The position numbers and the translations under genes are program-made. Shown here piece after piece: positions 25,561 to 31,305 of a stretch of 43,950 nt of DNA. The notes under the pieces are model-generated. The model was not told the origin of the DNA. It did not search any database and worked only from the letters and a program-made list of their open reading frames with translations. The stretch's first letter is position 1; every line of letters starts with the position of its first letter. This DNA comes from Clostridia bacterium (lineage in GTDB: Bacteria; Bacillota; Clostridia; Oscillospirales; Butyricicoccaceae): positions 1 to 43,950 of the forward strand of contig JAJPXP010000037.1 in assembly GCA_021205365.1 (NCBI GenBank), read 5' to 3'.

Positions 25561-25756
25561 TGCCTATGCCTCCGATCTGCCGCATGTTTTCAGCATTGCG
25601 TGCGGCCTTAGCCTTTTCCACCTTGCGGCGGTTCTCCGCTTCACGATGTCGTGCTGCAATATTTTCCTGCCGAATAGTCCACAGTTTCAGGTACACACAA
25701 AAGCCGCCGATAACTGCTACAGCGCCCACCAAGCAGCCTTGCAAAAATGTAACCAT
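25553..25756 (-). CDS. Small membrane protein with basic helical tail
   Basis: 67 aa: an N-terminal membrane segment (about 4-24, 'LQGCLVGAVAVIGGFCVYLKL') and then a basic coiled-coil-like tail ('ARHREAENRRKVEKAKAARNAENMRQIGG'). The ATG at 25756 shares its A with the preceding TGA stop (TGATG), and AAAGGAG lies upstream. Single-span early proteins of this sort are frequent in phages; some exclude superinfecting phage, but the sequence does not show that. Confidence 0.6.
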   Translation of the reverse strand: MVTFLQGCLVGAVAVIGGFCVYLKLWTIRQENIAARHREAENRRKVEKAKAARNAENMRQIGGIGNE

Positions 25757-25800
25757 CAGTTATTCTCCTTTCCTCGTTTTCTCTTTCTATAACGACGCAT
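25756..25800 (-). CDS. Possible 14-residue Arg/Lys-rich peptide
   Basis: ATG at 25800 follows AAAGGAG with only three bases between, and the frame reads MRRYRKRKRGKENN before a TGA that overlaps the next ATG (TGATG). Nine of 14 residues are basic. It could be a leader that couples translation of the membrane protein, or chance. The overlap and the position between two real genes are the only support. Confidence 0.3.
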   Translation of the reverse strand: MRRYRKRKRGKENN

Positions 25801-25809
25801 GTACTCCTT

Positions 25810-26331
25810 TCACTCCAGAAAATCATCTTCGCCAGGCTTTCTTTTCCGAAAATTGGATTCCAATTCTTTCTCGGTATATGGAACTCCTCTTAATGCAACA
25901 ATTGCGCGATCTCTAGGTTCAAACCATATAATTCTATGTGATACGCTTTGATGGGCCTTTAGAAATGCTAATCCATAAGTCTGTGCGTACACATATGGGG
26001 CAAACTCCTGAGAACGTTCGTTATGCACGGTAAACAAGCATTCCCCAACTTCGCTCAACGGAGTTTCTCCCGTCAGATAAAATTCCGTAACCTGCATAGC
26101 CTTGGAAATTGCGGACAAATCCTTCATCCACACTCTTATGCGGCACCCTTCAATCTCGCGGAGCCTTGATAACTTGATGCCGGATTTCTTTGCAAGCTCT
26201 TCCTGAGTCCAGCTCAATTCTTTCCTCATAGCTACAATATTTTCCGCAATGTCAGCATAAAAATCGTAGCCAATGCGCTTTTTGTCCTCGCCTTCATAAT
26301 ATCTGATAGGTGAATAATTATTTTTATTCAT
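25810..26331 (-). CDS. XRE-family HTH regulator, early
   Basis: 173 aa. A helix-turn-helix at about 30-85 ('IAENIVAMRKELSWTQEELAKKSGIKLSRLREIEGCRIRV...LSAISKAMQV') is preceded by a basic N-terminus and followed by a C-terminal domain ('ECLFTVHNERSQEF...HQSVSHRIIWFEPRDRAIVALRGVPYTEKELE'). ATG at 26331; the ribosome site TTAGGAGG lies in the end of the tiny membrane gene before it. A regulator of early transcription, different from both the lysogeny repressor and the Cro-like protein. Confidence 0.78.
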   Translation of the reverse strand: MNKNNYSPIRYYEGEDKKRIGYDFYADIAENIVAMRKELSWTQEELAKKSGIKLSRLREIEGCRIRVWMKDLSAISKAMQVTEFYLTGETPLSEVGECLFTVHNERSQEFAPYVYAQTYGLAFLKAHQSVSHRIIWFEPRDRAIVALRGVPYTEKELESNFRKRKPGEDDFLE

Positions 26332-26334
26332 TTG

Positions 26335-26442
26335 TCATCCTCCTAACATCTGCATTACGCCGCCCAGCACGATCGCTGAGCCGATGATTGCCAGCATGGT
26401 AAATATGCCGGCCAGTGTGATTGATATTGTGTCTTTGTTCAT
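26335..26442 (-). CDS. Tiny membrane peptide (35 aa)
   Basis: ATG at 26442, just 2 bp after the start of the stop codon of the HTH gene upstream (TGAAATGA). Codes for a short polar start (MNKDTISI), then TLAGIFTMLAIIGSAIVLGG, then VMQMLGG and TGA. The terminal GGAGGA serves as the ribosome site of the next gene. One membrane span. Small size, but the strict spacing and hydrophobic pattern are good signs. Function unknown. Confidence 0.55.
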   Translation of the reverse strand: MNKDTISITLAGIFTMLAIIGSAIVLGGVMQMLGG

Positions 26443-26443
26443 T

Positions 26444-26713
26444 TCAGTTCTCTCCCACAAATACTGCACGTAAATATGCAATGCCCTGCTCAATGGTTTC
26501 CGCTTGCATAACACTCTGCGCCAACATCATCGGCGTGATTCCTGTATTGGCAAACAACTCAACCGCCTTACGCGGAATAACGAATCGGGCACCATCAGCA
26601 TCGCTAACAACTGCAACACCCGGTAACTTGCCCTGTCGGATTCCACGTCGCACAGTATCTGGAGCAGCTCCGATTCGGTGTCCGAATTCTCTTACAGTCA
26701 TAAATTCGTTCAT
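26444..26713 (-). CDS. Small HTH protein (excisionase/MerR-like)
   Basis: 89 aa from ATG at 26713, with AAAGGAG upstream (a longer frame to 26761 crosses the divergent promoter). 'FMTVREFGHRIGAAPDTVRRGIRQGKLPGVAVVSDADGARFVIPRKAVELF' is a winged-helix of the excisionase/MerR kind, in which one helix reads DNA and 'R-F-x-IP' closes the domain. The C-terminal part is a helical tail. A role in excision or in early promoter control is likely; which one cannot be told from sequence. Confidence 0.72.
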   Translation of the reverse strand: MNEFMTVREFGHRIGAAPDTVRRGIRQGKLPGVAVVSDADGARFVIPRKAVELFANTGITPMMLAQSVMQAETIEQGIAYLRAVFVGEN

Positions 26714-26726
26714 TTGCTCTCCTTTC

Positions 26727-26762
26727 TTGTCCGTCACCTCCCAATATGCTATAATGAGCATA
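26727..26762 (+). promoter_or_regulatory. Plus-strand promoter with overlapping inverted repeat
   Basis: TTGTCC at 26727-26732, 17 bp spacer, TATAAT at 26750-26755 with TGC before it (extended -10). The -10 lies inside an inverted repeat TATGCT-N6-AGCATA (26745-26762), a likely operator. It faces into the counter-oriented small gene at 26780 and away from the HTH gene. Confidence 0.55.
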
Positions 26763-26779
26763 GAAGGGAGATGAATTTA

Positions 26780-26981
26780 ATGATTCAAAGCAACTATGCA
26801 TATTCCCCATTCCCAAATCCCGTTCAATGAGTACACAACAGGAAAAAGGATATATGCTGAAGATACTGTCTTGAATATTGATGCATCTTCTGATTTGATG
26901 ATGACCAGAGCATCCACCAAAGACAAAGAGCTGAAAATTATTTCATATGCTCTTCAAGATTTGTGTGAGAAACATATGTGA
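26780..26981 (+). pseudogene. Small plus-strand gene split by a +1 frameshift
   Basis: ATG at 26780 has AAGGGAG nine bases upstream and reads 16 codons (MIQSNYAYSPFPNPVQ) to a TGA at 26828. Removing one C from the run at 26819-26821 joins it without a break to the frame that runs to 26981 ('FNEYTTGKRIYAEDTVLNID' ... 'KELKIISYALQDLCEKHM'), giving about 66 residues. So this is a broken gene, a sequencing error or a true frameshift site. Without the shift the second part would have to start at ATG 26796, which has no ribosome site. It is transcribed against the early operon and its end overlaps the next minus-strand gene by 44 bp. Product unknown. Confidence 0.5.
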
Positions 26982-27165
26982 CCAGCATGCTGTCTGCTAA
27001 TTCCTCCGCCCTCTTAATCACACACTTGATAATCTCAGGTGTACGTGCATTAGAGGGCATTTTTTCCCACACATCATAGACAATATCTTCCGCGACGCTG
27101 TCTATGATATCCTGTCGGATAGTAATAGAATATTTGCCCTCTCCAAACATTGTTGCTAACGGCAT
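26938..27165 (-). CDS. Small early protein, unknown
   Basis: 75 aa. 'KYSITIRQDIIDSVAEDIVYDVWEKMPSNARTPEIIKCVIKRAEELADSML' is helical and charged, with a ribbon-helix-helix-like start in which a beta strand precedes the first helix. ATG at 27165 with GGTGAGGAAAG upstream. Follows the Cro-like gene by 13 bp in the same operon. I do not recognise the family. Confidence 0.55.
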   Translation of the reverse strand: MPLATMFGEGKYSITIRQDIIDSVAEDIVYDVWEKMPSNARTPEIIKCVIKRAEELADSMLVTYVSHTNLEEHMK

Positions 27166-27178
27166 CTTTCCTCACCTT

Positions 27179-27409
27179 TTAATTAGAATTTCTTTTGTCA
27201 GTGCGCTCCAGCTCTTCATCCGGCGCAAACAAATATTCAAGTCGCATTCCAGGAAAGAACGCATCTCTAATTTTGAATGCATCATCAATAGATAAATCAC
27301 TCTTGCCGTTCATCTTACTTCTTGCAGTTTTGTCTGTACAATTCAGAACAGTTTTGATGTCGGACGTGGTTACTCCATATCTGGTCATTTCTGCATAAAG
27401 ATTTTTCAT
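27179..27409 (-). CDS. Cro-like XRE regulator
   Basis: 76 aa, first gene of the early operon, divergent from the repressor across the operator region. HTH: 'EMTRYGVTTSDIKTVLNCTDKTARSKMNGKSDLSIDDAFKIRDAFFPGMRLEYLFA'. ATG at 27409 with AAAGGAGG upstream. As with Cro proteins, it would bind the shared operators and shut off repressor synthesis. Its promoter (TTGACT, 17 bp, TATACT on the minus strand) contains one operator in its spacer. Confidence 0.82.
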   Translation of the reverse strand: MKNLYAEMTRYGVTTSDIKTVLNCTDKTARSKMNGKSDLSIDDAFKIRDAFFPGMRLEYLFAPDEELERTDKRNSN

Positions 27410-27425
27410 GTTTAGCCTCCTTTCT

Positions 27426-27515
27426 TATCGCAATTGCGTTTCTTTAATCACAGTATAATCGCTGTTGCGATAGAAGTCAAGCGTTTTTGGGCAAAAGTTT
27501 TCTCAATTGCGCTAA
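27426..27515. promoter_or_regulatory. Lysogeny/lysis operators and the Cro-side promoter
   Basis: Three related CGCAATTG sites: TATCGCAATTGCGTT at 27426-27440, AATCGCTGTTGCGATA at 27457-27472, and TCAATTGCGCTAA at 27503-27515. The minus-strand promoter is TTGACT (27480-27475), 17 bp, TATACT (27457-27452). The middle operator fills the spacer and the first lies between the -10 and the start of the Cro-like gene, so binding would block transcription. The third is upstream of the repressor's own promoter. Confidence 0.75.
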
Positions 27516-27523
27516 AATTTTTC

Positions 27524-27552
27524 TTGACTGCGGTAATATTACGCCTTATAAT
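27524..27552 (+). promoter_or_regulatory. Repressor promoter
   Basis: TTGACT at 27524-27529, 17 bp spacer, TATAAT at 27547-27552. A near-perfect vegetative promoter, 26 bp from the repressor start codon. The spacer contains a GCGGTAATATTACGCC-like partial dyad that may be a fourth site. Confidence 0.7.
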
Positions 27553-27577
27553 GGAATCAGAGAGGAGGACAAGACAT

Positions 27578-28114
27578 ATGACGATGGAAGAGAGTTTAAA
27601 AGCTGAGATTTTATCAAGATATAAAAGCGTAAATGATTTTGCGTCTGTAATCGGGGTGCCACAGTCTACAATCGCTTCCATTTTTAAACGCGGCATCGGA
27701 AAAGCCGGGGTTCAAACAGTATTAAAAATCTTTAATGCTTTAGATTTAGACGTAGAAAGTATCGAACGTGGAAGCCTTGAATTAAAATCGTCAAGTTCTA
27801 ACGTAATAAAATATGAACCTGCAGAGATTGAAAACATCATAAAAAAATACTGCTCTCTCGACCAGAGTGGTCAAGAAGCAGTACAGTACACATTGAATCA
27901 TGAAGTTAAGCGTGTTCAGACTATGCAGGAATTGGAGGAACAAATAGCAGAACTCCAAACCGACAAAAATCCGCCAGAGACGTATAAATTACCTTTTGCT
28001 GCGCGTGGCGGTTTTGAGGCTGATATATACGAAACACCAGAAGAAAGGGAATCGCGCAGAGAGGCTACCCTGCGCGATTTGGAAAATATTCCGGATTCTA
28101 AACTTCCTGATTAA
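27578..28114 (+). CDS. Phage repressor, XRE/ImmR type
   Basis: 178 aa from ATG at 27578, preceded by AGAGGAGGAC. An earlier in-frame start would lie within the promoter. HTH at about 10-55 ('RYKSVNDFASVIGVPQSTIASIFKRGIGKAGVQTVLKIFNALDLDVE'), then a helical linker and a charged C-terminus ('ERESRREATLRDLENIPDSKLPD'). No LexA-type serine protease domain is visible, which matches repressors that are cut by an ImmA-type protease. The gene ends inside the protease gene on the opposite strand (17 bp overlap). Confidence 0.85.
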   Translation: MTMEESLKAEILSRYKSVNDFASVIGVPQSTIASIFKRGIGKAGVQTVLKIFNALDLDVESIERGSLELKSSSSNVIKYEPAEIENIIKKYCSLDQSGQEAVQYTLNHEVKRVQTMQELEEQIAELQTDKNPPETYKLPFAARGGFEADIYETPEERESRREATLRDLENIPDSKLPD

Positions 28115-28697
28115 TAAACGGCTTGAATTGTGCATACACCTCTTGTTCCAGTGGCGATGTTAGAAAGCGCTGCCGACGGTAAAGTTCGGCCATACGCTGT
28201 GCCCTGAACAATGCTGCCGGTAGTGAGATATCACACAGTTGTGCGATATCTTCTGCCTTATGTACATCTAGCGCCCACAGCACGCAAGCTGGTGCAAGTA
28301 GCCGTGCTGCAAATTGATTTGCAGCAGTTTCTCGCGGATTGTCATGTGCCGACGGTTCCCGGTTGATAATCGTTGGCCGGTTCCACTCTACATGCCCGAG
28401 GACGATATGTCCCAGCTCATGTGCGATGGTAAACCGGATACGTTCTTTTGTGCAGGCAGAATTATAAAAAATAATTGGCTGCTCATAAAGAACAAGCGTA
28501 AATCCATCCGTACGTTTGGTAAAACGCTGAAACTTATGCCGTTCAATGATCGTTTTGCCATCTTCGTATGAAAGTACACGGATGTCAAGTTCTTTGCACA
28601 CCTGCAAGACATCTACTGGAAGACGATCTGCTTTGCAGTCGCGGAGAATTTTCCAGGCACTATCTCGTGCGTACTGATAATTTTTATAAGCATTCAT
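28098..28697 (-). CDS. ImmA/IrrE-family metalloprotease
   Basis: 199 aa. 'RIRFTIAHELGHIVLGHVEW' carries the zinc HExxH motif as HELGH (His93, Glu94, His97), with the expected 'NQFAARLLAPACVLWAL' segment downstream (glutamate-equivalent region less clear, E-T-A-A-N-Q-F-A-A). ImmA proteins cut the phage or ICE repressor after DNA damage or quorum cues and so start induction. Normally they lie in one operon with the repressor, as in ICEBs1; here the genes are convergent and overlap by 17 bp. ATG at 28697 with GGAGGTGAT upstream. Confidence 0.88.
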   Translation of the reverse strand: MNAYKNYQYARDSAWKILRDCKADRLPVDVLQVCKELDIRVLSYEDGKTIIERHKFQRFTKRTDGFTLVLYEQPIIFYNSACTKERIRFTIAHELGHIVLGHVEWNRPTIINREPSAHDNPRETAANQFAARLLAPACVLWALDVHKAEDIAQLCDISLPAALFRAQRMAELYRRQRFLTSPLEQEVYAQFKPFINQEV

Positions 28698-28728
28698 GAA
28701 ATCACCTCCATAATTATTTTAAATTCAT

Positions 28729-28770
28729 TTATAGGTAATTTCATTGCAAAATGTTTTCCATTATAGGTAA
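28729..28770. repeat. Direct repeat TTATAGGTAA upstream of the protease gene
   Basis: TTATAGGTAA occurs at 28729-28738 and 28761-28770, 32 bp apart, that is three helical turns. Both are in the promoter region of the ImmA-type gene; on its strand the copies read TTACCTATAA. A third partial copy (GGTAAA) lies at about 28777. Possible regulator sites; TATAAT-like elements overlap them. Confidence 0.4.
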
Positions 28771-28790
28771 AACATGGTAAATACACATAG

Positions 28791-28856
28791 AAAAATCCCC
28801 CGCCGGTACTGCGAATACCGACGAGGGAAAGCATCAGGTGCAAGCTCACGATGCAA
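28791..28856 (-). ncRNA. Candidate prophage small RNA with promoter and terminator
   Basis: On the minus strand TTGTGC (28889-28884), 17 bp, TATAAT (28866-28861) with TGT before it makes a strong extended -10 promoter. Transcription from about 28854 would give roughly 65 nt: a hairpin at 28854-28831 (GCATC/GATGC outer, GTG/CAC inner) and a second, long hairpin at 28827-28797 followed by A then five T. The second is a good Rho-independent terminator. No open frame of note fits inside. It lies between the ImmA-type gene and the membrane-protein gene, whose start it faces. Predicted only from sequence; a terminator with a weak attenuation role is the main alternative. Confidence 0.55.
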
Positions 28857-28906
28857 ATATATTATAACACGCGCGATGATATAGCACAATGGAGGGGATA
28901 CAAGAT

Positions 28907-29545
28907 ATGACAAAGTTTGCAGAAAAAACTTCAAAGAAAAAAATTATTGTGGGGGCTATAGCTGTAGTAATTATCGCTGTAGCATTATATGCATCTTATG
29001 TTTTTGGATGCAGCGCCGGGGAACAAACTGTTATTAATGACCGTGTTTTGGATAGCATCCAAGAAAAAAATGATGAATATAAAGACATAACCGCAAAAAT
29101 CGACCTCTATGAAAAGGAACTAGAAAAAAAAGAAGATTTAGTGGAGCAGGTTAACGAATACGATGAGAACAAAGAAAAGTATCAGTCAGAACTTGAAGAT
29201 TTGAAAAAACAAGTAGAAGAAAAAGAGTCCGATCTTTCTACAATCGAATCTGATATCACAACCAAACAGGCAGAACTTGATAAACTCAAAGGCGAAATAG
29301 TCAAGGCTTCAGGTGATCCTATCACCGTTCCGTCTGGAGATTATACAATTGGAACGGATATTCAGGCAGGACGTTACAGAATCAGTGGATCATCTAATTT
29401 TGTAGCATATACGTCTTCTGGTAGAGTGTATATTAACACCATTCTTGGTGATAGCCGCGTTGGTGATGGCGATTACATAGGTACACTTAGCGATGGAATG
29501 GTTGTTCGCTGTAGTTCAAAAACTACATTTACACCGGTTAAATAA
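28907..29545 (+). CDS. Membrane-anchored coiled-coil protein (lysogenic conversion / exclusion candidate)
   Basis: 212 aa from ATG at 28907, with GGAGGGG upstream (an ATG at 28889 precedes that site). N-terminal basic segment (KKK), membrane span of about 23 residues ('IIVGAIAVVIIAVALYASYVFGCS'; the Cys could be a lipid site but the -2 Phe is unusual), then about 90 residues of coiled coil rich in Glu/Lys, and a C-terminal beta domain of about 75 residues ('VPSGDYTIGTDIQAGRYRISGSSNFVAYTS'). That domain recurs in Firmicutes surface proteins. Expressed from the lysogeny side next to int, it is a candidate for superinfection exclusion or altered host surface. No known system is clearly matched. 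Confidence 0.7.
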   Translation: MTKFAEKTSKKKIIVGAIAVVIIAVALYASYVFGCSAGEQTVINDRVLDSIQEKNDEYKDITAKIDLYEKELEKKEDLVEQVNEYDENKEKYQSELEDLKKQVEEKESDLSTIESDITTKQAELDKLKGEIVKASGDPITVPSGDYTIGTDIQAGRYRISGSSNFVAYTSSGRVYINTILGDSRVGDGDYIGTLSDGMVVRCSSKTTFTPVK

Positions 29546-29553
29546 AATAAATA

Positions 29554-29587
29554 ATCCCGCCCTGGTGTTGGCGCACCAAGACGGGAT
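29554..29587 (-). terminator. Terminator-like hairpin (minus-strand orientation)
   Basis: ATCCCG...CGGGAT hairpin, with further TGGTG/CACCA pairing and single mismatches. On the minus strand it is followed by a T-rich stretch (TATTTATTTTATT), so it could stop transcription coming from the integrase side. Confidence 0.5.
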
Positions 29588-29631
29588 AAGGGGCAGAAAA
29601 CTTACCAGTGTATATCTGCCCCTTTATTTTA
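29588..29631 (+). terminator. Terminator of the membrane coiled-coil gene
   Basis: AAGGGGCAGA (29588-29597) pairs perfectly with TCTGCCCCTT (29615-29624), loop 17 nt, followed by TTATTTTACT. Separates the membrane-protein gene from the integrase. Confidence 0.7.
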
Positions 29632-29672
29632 CTATACATTTTTTCAAAAGTAAACAAAGGAGATGATTATTT

Positions 29673-30731
29673 ATGGCAAATCGAGCATCAAACGGCAGTG
29701 GAACCTTTGAGAAAACGACAACTGGCTGGCGGCTTCGAAAAACAATCAAACTGCCAGATGGTACACGAATGCGCAAATCGTTCACTGGTAAAACACAGAC
29801 AGCTTGCCGACGCCAATATGATGCATATATGAAGCATCTAACCGAACCAGATGTAGCTGCGAAGGCTGTCACACTAGCTGAGTGGGGCGATATCTGGCTG
29901 GAATCGCGCAAGGAAACTGTAGTGTACGGAACATGGCACAACTACGAACTATATTGGACGAAACATATCCGTCCAGCTCTCGGAAATAATTCGATAGACA
30001 AAATCCTGCCAATCCAGATAGAACAATTCCTACAGACCAAGCGGAACTTGAGCGACGCTTCTCGCCGGGCAATCGTCGGCGTTCTGAAACAGATTTTCAA
30101 GTCTGCTATCAAAAACAGCAAGTGTACTCGGAATCCAATGGACTTTGTGGAGCCGATCAAAAAAATACAACCGCAAATCAAAATATTTTCAGTGGAAGAT
30201 GTACAGAGAATCATGACCGCAGCTGCTGACGATGATTTCGGTGTTGCTGTCGCCTGCCTGCTGTATACAGGTTGTCGTGTAGAAGAGTTGTGCGCATTGA
30301 TGTGGGCAGACATAGACGATGACCTGTTACATATAAAACGCGTTGTTGCACGGCTCTCAGCCGGAGAATGGGGCATTCGTGAAAAGACCAAGAGCGGTAA
30401 ACCTCGAACCATCGGTATCACTCCAAAGATGGCAGATATTTTCCGGTCATTGCCCCACAAATCCCTTTATGTCTTTCCAATGCAAGATGGCAACTATATG
30501 AATTATGATAACTTTTATTGGCGGTACAAAAAATTTCTGGAACAAGCAGATGTCGAATATCTATCTCCACATAAATGCAGACATACATATGCAACTTTCT
30601 TATTGCGTGGTGGCGTTGATCTCCGCACAGTACAGGAAGCTCTTGGTCACTATGATCCATCTGTGACGATGATCTATACACATGTAGATAATAATGATCA
30701 GAGGAAAGCAGCAACACTACTTCCCTACTAA
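29673..30731 (+). CDS. int: Phage integrase (tyrosine recombinase)
   Basis: 352 aa. N-terminal AP2-like arm-binding domain (about 10-60, '[31 protein letters not shown]'), then the SAM-like core-binding domain (about 65-165), and the catalytic domain. Active-site residues are all present: Arg202 (TGCRVEEL), Lys240, His300-x-x-Arg303 (HKCR), His326 (LGH) and Tyr335 (MIYTHV). ATG at 29673, AAAGGAGATG upstream. It catalyses integration and, with an excisionase, excision. It reads toward the prophage end, 270 bp from tRNA-Gln. Confidence 0.95.
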   Translation: MANRASNGSGTFEKTTTGWRLRKTIKLPDGTRMRKSFTGKTQTACRRQYDAYMKHLTEPDVAAKAVTLAEWGDIWLESRKETVVYGTWHNYELYWTKHIRPALGNNSIDKILPIQIEQFLQTKRNLSDASRRAIVGVLKQIFKSAIKNSKCTRNPMDFVEPIKKIQPQIKIFSVEDVQRIMTAAADDDFGVAVACLLYTGCRVEELCALMWADIDDDLLHIKRVVARLSAGEWGIREKTKSGKPRTIGITPKMADIFRSLPHKSLYVFPMQDGNYMNYDNFYWRYKKFLEQADVEYLSPHKCRHTYATFLLRGGVDLRTVQEALGHYDPSVTMIYTHVDNNDQRKAATLLPY

Positions 30732-30746
30732 CACAAAATAATATAA

Positions 30747-30788
30747 AAGCCCGGTAAGCAATTTACATTAATCGCAATTACCGGGCTT
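30747..30788 (+). terminator. Terminator-like hairpin after the integrase
   Basis: AAGCCCGGTAA at 30747-30757 and TTACCGGGCTT at 30778-30788, 11 perfect pairs with a 20-nt loop, 16 bp after the integrase stop. The following bases are only weakly T-rich, so termination efficiency is uncertain. Confidence 0.55.
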
Positions 30789-30806
30789 CACGTATTCTTT
30801 AACAGA

Positions 30807-30890
30807 TTTTTGTCCAAATCTTTGTCCAGTTTTCGTCCAATTGTTTTTAGACTGTCTTGCAATTTCTTCCGTCCATTTTTTGTCCAAATA
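30807..30890. repeat. Five phased YTTYGTCCA repeats beside int
   Basis: Copies with GTCC at 30812, 30824, 30835, 30871 and 30882, so spacings are 12, 11, 36 and 11 bp. All point the same way. They lie between the integrase and tRNA-Gln, where arm-type integrase binding sites are expected. Candidate arm sites of the attachment region, visible directly as sequence repeats. Confidence 0.55.
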
Positions 30891-30961
30891 ACTGTGATTT
30901 AATATGTTTTGATGTGTTTCCGAAAAATGGAAGCGACTTGAAAAGTTTTAAAAAGTTGAAA

Positions 30962-30993
30962 AAACCGCTTAGAACTTGCATTCTAAGCGGTTT
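30962..30993 (-). terminator. Terminator of tRNA-Gln
   Basis: Perfect 13-bp hairpin AAACCGCTTAGAA / TTCTAAGCGGTTT with a 6-nt loop, 8 bp past the tRNA 3' end on the minus strand and followed there by T-rich sequence (TTTTTTCAAC). A strong intrinsic terminator. Confidence 0.8.
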
Positions 30994-31000
30994 CAATGTG

Positions 31001-31073
31001 GTTGCCGAAGAAGGATTCGAACCCTCACAAACAGAGTCAGAGTCTGTCGTGCTACCCTTACACAATTCGGCAA
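31001..31073 (-). tRNA. tRNA-Gln(CUG)
   Basis: Acceptor TTGCCGA/TCGGCAA, anticodon stem ACAGA/TCTGT, loop CTCTGAC giving anticodon CTG (reads CAG). T-arm AGGGT-TCGAATC-CTTCT with a single G-T pair. CCA is not encoded. Its 3' end faces the integrase and the phased repeats, so its 3' half is the likely attachment core; the same sequence would be expected at the far end of the prophage, beyond position 1. Confidence 0.92.
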
Positions 31074-31305
31074 TAATATCGTTTTAATAATATTGTTTTT
31101 GGTCTTTCGTGAACCAACGAACATTATTATACGCATAATTTCTTTATTTGTCAAGAAAAACTTTAAAAAATTTTACGAAAAATTTGTACAAAGATAAAAG
31201 AATTTTTGATGATATCGGTGATAGAAAAAGCATATTGCAAAGGGTATAATATAATGCGTCTAAAAATAAGTAAATCTTTTGAAATTTTCGCACATGGAGG
31301 AACTC

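Noticed and set aside
26335-26442. Holin
   Set aside because: Short membrane peptides tempt this call, but they are in the early operon and no endolysin is near. The lysis cassette should lie left of position 1.
28907-29545. Lipoprotein by a lipobox at VFGC
   Set aside because: The -2 Phe does not fit the usual lipobox and the preceding span is long, so a plain membrane anchor is preferred.
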